From Anaeramoeba flamelloides (lineage: Eukaryota; Metamonada; Anaeramoebidae), in contig JANTQA010000072.1 of the NCBI GenBank assembly GCA_027625915.1, forward strand, positions 992,001 through 1,056,000: a stretch of 64,000 bases of DNA. The letters are read 5' to 3'. The notes below the pieces were generated by a model. It saw only the letters and a program-made list of their open reading frames with translations. It had not been told where the DNA came from and searched no databases. A program made the translations under genes and the position numbers. Positions 55,757-64,000 of the stretch are shown here, piece by piece. Each line of letters opens with the position of its first letter. Position 1 is the first letter of the stretch.

Positions 55757-58573
55757 GAAGTGGAAACACTCTCAAAAATATTCAAAAATGGTATCTGGAC
55801 AGATACCATTTATTTTTAATGTAGAATTTTCTTATTTTTTTCCCAGTTCAATTAAAAGAATATTTTTTAAAATATTGCCGAAAATCGAAAAAAAGTTGAA
55901 TTTTTAGGTATTTTTTCATTAGCATTTTACAATGAAAAAAAATTATTTTTTTATATTTTGTGAGATTTTTTTTAAAAAAAAAATTAAATACTTTTAAAAT
56001 CTTTTTTTCCAAAACAGGGAGGATTTTTTTGAGTTTTTTTAAACATCTTCTATACTAATTCAACAAAAATAAACACCCCAAAAAAAAGTTTTTACGGGAT
56101 ACTTTTTTTAATTTTTATTTGTTTTTGAAAAATCGATTTTTTTGATTACTATAAAAATGCACAGAATTTCTTAAAAATCAAATGAAAAAACATTTTTTAA
56201 TTTTTTTTAAGTAAGTAAACAAAATTGATTAATTTGATCCCAAAAATCAAAAATTTCATTTTTTTGAAAATCTCTTTTTCCAATAAAAATTGTGATTTTT
56301 TCGCAATTTCGAAAATTTTATTTATTTTATTTTTTTTTCTTTCGGAGATTTACTATGGTGCGAGGCGCATCAACAATACTCAAGTATAATGAATGTTTTT
56401 TTGTAGGTCAAAAATAAAAAAATCCTTTTTTTTATCGTGCTCTAAATTCCTAGAAAAAAACCAAAAAAAAAATTTTACTTTTTTTGGGCAGCCGTTATCT
56501 ATTATTTTTTCCATTTTTTCTCATTTTTTTTCTCGACAATAAAATACTATATAACTCAAAAAATCAAATCAAAAATGTTTAAAACTAATATATATTCTTT
56601 TATTTCAAAACAAATATTATTAATAATAAAAATAATTAAAATAATATATTAAATGAGTAAAAAAAAAAAAAAAGTAAAAAAAGCAAATATTATTTTAAGG
56701 AAAATTCAAAAACCACACCTCCCCCAATGAGCCCGCAAATACATTAAACCCAAGTTCTGATATCAGAATAATCTTTTCTAAATGCCTTTTATTCAATATT
56801 TGTGCCACTTTTTAGTTCTTTTAAGAAAAAAAAGAACAAGGTTTGATAAGTTAAAAATGAAAATCCTAGAAATTGTTAAGTAAAAGGGAGTAAGTTGAGT
56901 TATTAAGAAAAGTTGAGTTTAAATAAATAATTTAAACGTTTTAAGAAAAGTCCTAACTTTAGTTTCGTTCTTAAAGTGGACACAATTGAAAGTTTTTGTG
57001 GATGAATATGCTTTTTTTGGAAAATTAACCATCCAAAATATCATTACACAAAACGATTTTTGGAAAACCAAGATAAACACCACCGCTTTTAGGAAAAAAA
57101 AAATTTTTCGTGATCTAGTTGTGGATCTTTCAATTTTTTTTTTTTTTTTTTTTTGTTTGTTTTGTTTGTTTTGTTTGTTTTTTTTTGTGTGTAGTTTTCT
57201 TCCTAATTTTAAAAGTAGAAAAAAAAGTTTTTTTTTGAGAGGTGATGTGAATGAGGATTGTATTCACATCAATGTAAAGGGAGTTAAGTGTTTTTTTATT
57301 TGTTGTTGTTTATTTTTATTAAGAAGAAAAAAAAAAGAAAAGTAATAAACAAACCAGTCAACAAATAAAAAGAAAGTGATATAAAGTGAACACCATCAAG
57401 CAAAATAAATGGACAAAGATAAAATATGCAATGCTATACAACCCATGTTAACTTCTCACCCAATCTACAATTCACAAATAATTACTTTTTCTTCTTGATG
57501 TTTTACTATTTTGTTTATTTATTAAAAATACTTAAAAGAGAAAAAAGATTAAAAGTCAAATAAAAAAAAATGAAAAAAAAATGTGTTGAGTTAAAACGGA
57601 AAGTAATACTTAAAATTGATTGTATTGTTTATTATTCAGTGTCAAATTTCAAATACTATTTCGAAAATTTGACTTATTAACAAAAATAAATGATCTTTTG
57701 TTAACTCAATATTTCAAGATATTTAGAGGGATTTTACCAAGATTTTTTTTTTTTTTTTTTTAATCTTATATTCTTTTATCAATTCAAATCATATTACTTG
57801 AGTTTTATAAATATAGGTTTTTAATTTTACTTATTTTTTTTCCTTCAATTTTAAATAAAATTTAATAAAAAATATTTTGTAAAAAAATATTTTGAGTTTT
57901 CAATTATTTTTCAAGTTGTTTTTTTCAAATTTTGAATTTTTTTTTTTAAAATATCAAACCTTATTGTATTGTCTTATGATAATTTTTTTTGAATAAAAAA
58001 ATCGAAAATAAAAAAATTTTTTTTGCTATTTTATTCGATCTTGTAATATTATAATGATATTACCCATAGCAAAAAATAGAATAAAAAATTCAAATTTAAA
58101 TATCAAAAAAAAAAATTTATTTTTATTGATTGTCAGTTTGAAAATTATTATTCCAAATTTTTAATGAGAAAAAAAAATATTTTCTAATTATTTTGAGCAA
58201 TTTTGATAATTTCGATTTTCAGATATAAGTAAAAAAATCTTGAAAATTTTTCAAATTTTTCAAACTTGATTTTTTCAAAAAAAAATGATAAAAATATAAT
58301 CTACAGATTAAAGTATCTTACTAAGGGTAACTTTTTTTTTCTACAAAAATTGTATTTTTTCTGAAAAAATTGAAAAAAAAAAAAAAATCAAAATTTAAAA
58401 AGTTATTTTTTTCTTGATTTTTTATAATATAAGACTATAATTCCTTAAATATAGTAACCACTTATTTTTTAAATTTAAAACATATCTTTAAATTGTTCCA
58501 TTTCTGCATTTTTATTTCGGAAATTTTATGTAACCCCCTAGAAATTTTTTTTCAAATTTTTTGTTTCCACTTC
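55757..58573. other. Middle of compound element
   Basis: Very AT-rich and without a convincing gene. It includes a perfect short palindrome (55787-55810), a T run followed by TTTG repeats (about 57130-57190), and a less AT-rich patch with a 119-codon open frame (56986-57345) of no recognisable family. Confidence 0.5.
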
Positions 58574-59278
58574 ACTACAAGGAAAATTTAAATACCTAAA
58601 ATTAAAGTTAGCCCAAACTATAAATTGGATTTAAGTTATACTTCTTTTTATAAATTATTTTTTCAAAGTTATCATAATTTTATGTAATAAAAAAAGGATA
58701 GCTATTAAACTCTTGAAAATCTGAATACCCCCCTTTTCAAAAATACCGACTTTTGAAAAAAAACACCTATTTTCAGGGTATTTTTATATTCGAAAAAAGT
58801 TGAAATGAATTAATTTTTGATTGAACATTAAGATTGATAAAAGAATATATGTTAAAGCAATTTGCAGAAAACAACCGGGAACGTATATAAAAAACTCAAA
58901 CATGGAAAAAAAATAAAATGATAAAAAATATTCCAAAAACAGATAAAAAATCAGATTTTCAATTTAATTGAGCAATATCTTTTGATTGAAATATTTTGTA
59001 CTATTTTCAAATTGAAAAATATGTTTCTTTTTAGACTATTAAAAAAAATACTTGAAAATTATCTCTCTACTAAGTCAATTAAAAAATTCAAAAATTTTAC
59101 AATTAAAAATGAAAAAAATATTACTGAAAAATTTCATTTTTTTTTTCAATTCCTATTAATATCTATTAAAGTTGTAAATCTCATCGAAAATTGTTATGTA
59201 TAATAATGTTTATTATATGAGTGTATTTCAAAAATACAAAATTTAGAGATTTTTTTTTGAAAAAATTTTCCTTGTAGT
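58574..59278. repeat. Direct repeat R, right copy
   Basis: The second copy of the 700-bp repeat, with the same inverted ends (ACTACAAGG ... CCTTGTAGT). The small number of differences from the left copy implies recent duplication or homogenisation. Confidence 0.85.
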
Positions 59279-59284
59279 GTTGTG

Positions 59285-60674
59285 TATGATGAAAAAAATT
59301 TTTCAAAAAACAAACTAAACATTTGCTAATTTTTCACTTTTTAATAAATACTGCTTAGAATAAACACTATTGGTTAATACGAGATCTTTGATCAATAATT
59401 ATTTTCATAGACCTTTTACAATAGGGATTTTCCTGTAATTTCTATTATGAAATAAAAAAAAATATTTGGAAAAAAAAGACCCTTATTTTGATTTAACACG
59501 TAAAGTAAGAACAGAAAATCTTTTATATAATAAAAAGATATTCCTCCATTTTTTGAGATCAAATTTTTTTTTCAAAATTTTTTGATGTAATTTTTATTAT
59601 ATGTCCTTAATAAAATTAAGCACTATTTTTTTCTGATTACTATTTTTCGAAATCTAGCTTATAACTTAATTCGATTAAACACTGGGATAATTTTTTTTTA
59701 GAATAAAAACACTCTCAACTTTTGAATATTGAAAATATTTTTTAAATTATTGTGCACTTTTTTATTTTTTTTTGAAAAATTGGGGTTGAGAAAATTTTGA
59801 AATCAAAGAATAAGTTGATATATTTAATTAGAATATTTTTCCAGTGATTTTATCTTTTGAGTTTAATAACTTTTTTTTTAATTCTGCCATTTTAAAACTA
59901 AAAAAAAAACATTTGGAGACCAAATTAGTCCCTTTAGTGAAAATAAAATTCCCATAATTTAGAATTTTTTTTAGTAAATGAGTTAAAACAAGATAATGTA
60001 TATAAAATTATACATAATTTCAAGTTTGAATTCAATGATTTTGGTAAAAATGTTTTCAAGAACAAGTTAAATTGAAACTTTATTTATTTTTATTTTTTCA
60101 TTTAGTTTTTTTAATTTTTTTAATGGAAAGTATTTGATCAATCTTCCATTTTTAGTGTTTTTTTGGGGCGTAGGGACATATATTTTATTTTAATGAATAT
60201 ATTTTCCAAAAACTGTTTTATGCAAAAGATATTATGAAATTTCTGTTCCAAAATACAAATTTATGATAATTTTTTTTTTTTACAAAAATAAAAATCAAAG
60301 TACAAATGGTAAACTAAAAAAAATTAAAAGTCACAATACGATATTGAAAATCCAAAAACAGTCAAGTCTAAGAGAAGAAACATATTTTAATAAAAAGGGA
60401 TTATAAGAGATTAGAAAATAGTTTTAGATTAGTATACCAAAGCAAAGAACAAATTATTGTTTTTTTATCATATCCCATATAAGAAGAAGTCTTAATGAAT
60501 ACTCGAAATTTGATAAAAAATGATGTATATAAATAAATCAGGGTACTTGGGATAGAAACACAAAAAAGGAAATAACGAAAGCCAAAGCTATTCTTTTTTT
60601 TTTTTTTTTTTGTTTCAATTTTTTATTTTAAAATTCGTTTTTTTGATCTTAATTGATTTTTTGATCTTTTAATC
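59285..60674. other. Intergenic AT-rich
   Basis: Nothing definable: A/T runs, no coding-like patch, no clear inverted repeats noticed. Confidence 0.4.
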
Positions 60675-61013
60675 TCAAAAAACACCTGTAGTTTGGAATT
60701 TCTGTTCTGTAACACATGTTAAGTAATTTCTGTTAGGTAATTCAGATTCAGCAAAAATAATACCTAAAAAGATGACTGATCTTGAATATTTAAACAAATC
60801 ATCTATTTTGGAATTTCTTTTCGGTAATGCATATTCAACAAAATTATTACCTAAAAAGATGACTGATCTTGAAAATTCAAATAAAAAATCGAATTTAGGA
60901 ATTTCTGTTACATAAATCATTTTATGCACAAAGATTACATAAAAATCTTGACTTTTTTCATGAGAATGTACTAATTTTAAACTTACCATTTTCTTGGAAA
61001 AATAATCGTTCAA
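60675..61013 (-). CDS. Unrecognised 112-codon open frame with in-frame tandem repeat
   Basis: An open frame whose centre is duplicated at an 87-bp spacing (29 codons). FSRSVIFLGNNFVEYALPKR is followed by YSRSVIFLGIIFAESELPNR, with partial further units on either side (EIPKFDF; NYLTCVTEQ). The frame stays open through the duplication. No known domain is seen, and the N-terminal part has no special features. It may be a small protein gene, an exon of a longer gene or simply a minisatellite that happens to be open. Confidence 0.3.
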   Translation of the reverse strand: MNDYFSKKMVSLKLVHSHEKSQDFYVIFVHKMIYVTEIPKFDFLFEFSRSVIFLGNNFVEYALPKRNSKIDDLFKYSRSVIFLGIIFAESELPNRNYLTCVTEQKFQTTGVF

Positions 61014-61758
61014 TTCAAATTTTAAGATTTATTGATGTATTTAAAGCTAAAAAAAAATTGAATAAAATTAAACAATAAATTTAAAGAAAAAATACACTTT
61101 TATAATTTAAAAAACAAATTTCGCTTTTTTATTCCCATAATTTAATGTATATTCCAGATAAATTTAGAGTAATAAGATAAAATAAACTTACATGTGTCGG
61201 AATCACAAAATTTTCACAGAAAGTGGGCTTAACTATGATAAATAGTCAAACAGTATTGAAACAAATAAAGTATTATTTATTTAGTATACATATCCCTTTT
61301 GTGAATGGGGTAAAATACATTTGCTACTGTTTTTTTGAAAGGGCATTCATGAAGTTGAAGAGATATATCTCCAAGTTTCTTATGGTTTTTGTTTGAATTT
61401 TCCAATTTTAACAGGGGTTTAATTGTGGCCTTTGCTTTTTTTTTTTGAAGTGGTAAAATTAAAAAAAAATGGAAATAAGAAAAAAATGATTTTGAAAAGA
61501 GATATTTTTTTCCATATGAGATGCTTGATGCTGCTAGATTATGGGATTTGTTATTTGTGGACCTTTTCAGGAGGAGATGACAATTTTACAATTTGCAATC
61601 TTCTAATGAAAATGGCCAATTTATGAAGAAAAATATAATTTGACAGATTTTTTTCAAATTTTTGTTTATTTCAGATGTCATTTTATTTTCTTTCAAAAGT
61701 ATTTTTTGAATTTAATACATATACTTCAAATAGAAAATAAATTATTTTAACATTTTTT

Positions 61759-61810
61759 AGTTTCACTTTTACAAAACAACTTTCAACGAAATTTAAGGCT
61801 CAAAAAAGTT
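61759..61810. repeat. Fragment of foldback MITE M1
   Basis: GTTTCACTTTTACAAAACAA, CTTTCAACGAAATTTAAGGC match one arm end of M1 (compare 62609 onward). The partner arm is missing. Confidence 0.65.
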
Positions 61811-61851
61811 CTAAAATTATTGCAGATTATCAAGTAATTTTTTTTTTTTTG

Positions 61852-62236
61852 AGAGAACCGGTATGGGCAAGTGGAAACACAACCCAGTGTACAATCTGAA
61901 GGGCGGGGTTCTATTCCCTTAACCATTATTTCTTATTGTTTACCATTTCCTCAAATAGCCACCACGGTGTAATTTTAATTAAAAATCGGGCTTATGCTTC
62001 TTAGAACCACTAATTCTTTGAGGAAATCGTTTGACCGAATTGAATCTTTTTGACTATTATAAAACTGAACGGAATTGGAACAAAATCCCTCTCAATTTAT
62101 GGAGCCGATCCGATTTTTGGGAGAAATAACCAGATTCGCTCTCTCACTTGGTTCAACAATATCTCTAATTCAAATTATGGATTCGGGCAAACAGGTGGAC
62201 TTTTAGTACCCACTCTTTAATGGAAAAAAAAAAAAA
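61852..62236 (+). mobile_element. tRNA-derived SINE, full length, with target-site duplication
   Basis: The head carries an A-box-like ATGGGCAAGTGG (61863-61874) and, 32 bases on, a B-box-like GGTTCTATTCC (61907-61917). These are the internal pol III promoter of a tRNA-derived SINE. The body of about 300 bp is unrelated to tRNA and ends in an A run. The whole is flanked by a direct repeat of about 20 bp (AAGTAA, a T run, G) at 61832-61851 and 62237-62258. No coding capacity. Intact ends and duplication indicate recent insertion. An older relative is at 41060-41370. Confidence 0.8.
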
Positions 62237-62608
62237 AAGTAATTTTTTTTTTTTTTTGCTTGTAAAGACAAGTCTTTTGCTTTCTCGTAACAAAATATTT
62301 ATTCAAATAGTTTGAAATGAGAAATTCACTAGTCCCACTGTTATCAATTAAACAAGGTTGCAAAAAAAAAATTGTTAAAGTGTTGTAAAATAACTTTATA
62401 TATCATATTTAAAGTCAAATTTATTCATAAAATACTTTTTATTATACTTATATGAATGGGGAGTAAGAAGATTAGAAAATTTTAAAACATTGCCTAATAA
62501 TTCAATTATTCTCAAAATATTTATACAGTTACTAAAATATTATCTTAAACTTTTAAGAGGGATCATCTCTTTCTTATCTGTTGTTATTAAAATTTATTTA
62601 GTTAAATA

Positions 62609-62804
62609 CAGTCAGTTTCACTTTTAAGGCACAAACTTTCAACGAAATTTAAAGCACAAAAAAAATCTCAAATTAAAGCACAAAATTCAAATTCTAGGAA
62701 AATAAATTATAAAAAAAAAAATCCCAAATTTTGTGCCTTAATTTGAGATTTTTTTGTGCTTTAAATTTCGTTGAAAGTTTGTGCCTTAAAAGTGAAACTG
62801 ACTG
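62609..62804. mobile_element. Foldback MITE M1, copy 3 (best preserved)
   Basis: 196 bp between TA dinucleotides. CAGTCAGTTTCACTTTTAAG and GCACAAACTTTCAACGAAAT are answered almost perfectly by ATTTCGTTGAAAGTTTGTGC and AAAAGTGAAACTGACTG. The arms are about 85 bp with only a short A-rich centre. Confidence 0.9.
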
Positions 62805-64000
62805 TATTCACAACGAAAAAGTTTATGTTTAAAAAAAAAAATAAAGAGTTTAAATATTAAATTTTGACAGAATTGATCTATGAATTTTTTCCCTTATAAA
62901 AATTAAAAAAAATAAATTAAAAAAAGTACTCTTTATATATTATACTATTTTAAAAATGTGTTTTATACACAATTCAATTTGGGAAAACAATGTTTTTTTT
63001 TTCATACAAATTAAGATAAATATCTGAAAATTATTACTTCATTTTCCATTTTAGAAATTTTTTTTATCTAGCTTTGAATAAAGTATTTTATTGTATTAAT
63101 CTTTAGAAACTTTATAAAATTGCTTTGGCTTGAAAAGATTCTTTCTTTTGTGTTTTTTTCTTCATTGAGTTAATTGATTACCAAAATAGAAATTCAATTA
63201 ATAATTTTCTTCAATATATAGGAATTTAACCGTACGTTCTATTCAAAATTTATTCTTAAATAACCCCCAGATTCTTTATTTAAATTAATTTATTTACCAC
63301 GTTTGGGGTTTTAATTGGGTGTATTGTATGTTTTAAAGGGTTTTTAAGAGATTTGAAAATCTCTTAGATTTTTGTCGAATTAGATCTAAGAAGTAAAAAA
63401 TTTCATATTTTTCCAAAATTTGCCTTTACTCGTGAATAAAAAAATTAAAAAGAAGATTGGGAAAAAGTTTTTTTTGATATAAAATCTAACTTCAACAAAT
63501 TTAAAAACCCTGTTACCTGTTATTATTTTTTTTTGTTTTGATCATTAACTGTAATGTGATGAATGTTTTTTTTTTCTTCGGTCTCGAAATGGGAAAAGTA
63601 TTAATTTTTGAAGGCACGGTCTCTAACATTTTCCAACTAATGATTGAATTGATAGTATCTTTTGAGTGAGTTTGGTATTGTATTGAATTCTCCAATATTC
63701 CCATTTCCCAAAAAGATCGATTTTTTTGTCTTCCCAAAAAATTTTTTGTAAAATAAAAAACTATTGATGTGCTTTGCAAATATAATTCTATCTTAGATCT
63801 TTGCTTGCAAAAAATACTAAAAAACTTATTCTACAAAAAATATGAACCAATTTGTCTTGAAACAAACAATTGTATTTACAGAAAAAAAATGATGCATATT
63901 AAGGGACCAGTAAACTAAAAACAATCTTCAAGTAAAATCAAATCGCAAATTCAAAAAAAAAATATCCTGATCTTGAAATAGTAAAACAAAGTAAAAATCT
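62805..64000. other. Intergenic to window end
   Basis: AT-rich. A minus-strand 88-codon open frame at 63513-63779 lies in a slightly less AT-rich patch but shows no family features. Nothing else stands out. Confidence 0.4.

Larger units (their letters stand above)
55055..59284. mobile_element. 4.2-kb compound element with long direct terminal repeats
   Basis: Two direct repeats of about 700 bp (55061-55756 and 58574-59278), highly similar, enclose a 2.8-kb middle. The outermost bases are inverted (TACACAACACTACAAGG on the left, CCTTGTAGTGTTGTGTA on the right) and TA dinucleotides stand at both limits. The repeat/middle borders are also inverted (CCTTGTTGTGAAGTGGAAAC versus GTTTCCACTTCACTACAAGG). 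The middle has no recognisable transposase, polymerase or capsid gene. It is either a non-autonomous element with LTR-like repeats or a TIR transposon pair. No family can be assigned from the sequence; it looks inert. Confidence 0.6.

Noticed and set aside
63513-63779. Minus-strand 88-codon open frame
   Set aside because: No recognisable domain, and no sign of exon borders or repeats that would support it.

Overview
The window looks like nuclear DNA of a free-living unicellular eukaryote with a very AT-rich, intron-containing and repeat-laden genome. GT-AG introns, TAA stops, asparagine-rich low-complexity proteins and an RCC1-plus-BTB protein fit an amoeboid or excavate-like protist. Anaeramoeba is my best guess, but this is inference only. 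Coding DNA stands out by its higher GC against poly-A/T-rich spacers.

Layout: 1-0.6 kb is the end of a decayed LINE (minus). 1.8-2.6 kb is MOB4/phocein (plus). 2.6-16.7 kb is gene-poor and holds short inverted-repeat elements, a LINE relic, a microsatellite and, at 8.3-8.45 kb, an extraordinary nested pair of tRNA-like genes. 16.7-18.9 kb is POP1 of RNase P/MRP (plus). From 22.6 to 48.8 kb every recognised gene is on the minus strand: COP9 signalosome subunit 2 (five exons), a VDAC-type mitochondrial porin (two exons, 2.7-kb intron), a 1597-residue RRM protein with an anticodon-binding-like end, and an RCC1/BTB protein (two exons, 4.5-kb intron). 53.6-54.6 kb is a eukaryotic-type pantothenate kinase (plus). 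54.7-64 kb is repeats only, including a 4.2-kb compound element with long direct repeats and a fresh tRNA-derived SINE.

The genes are unrelated housekeeping and signalling functions (STRIPAK, RNase P/MRP, COP9, porin, CoA synthesis), so no operon-like logic is expected. The repeats form families whose copies date each other: a TA-flanked 196-bp foldback element (three whole copies and one fragment), a 400-bp TIR element (three copies, one carrying a 5'-truncated LINE with a target-site duplication), a 490-bp TIR element (two copies, one carrying the foldback element), two adjacent TTAA-bounded palindromes, a 70-bp hairpin family and a SINE.

The most unusual signal is at 8296-8454 (minus). 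The halves of one tRNA-like gene enclose the 3' half and then the 5' half of a second tRNA, giving the order A5'-B3'-B5'-A3', and every stem pairs across the nest. Exon joins were deduced from splice-site phase and family alignment by eye. No search or folding program was run.
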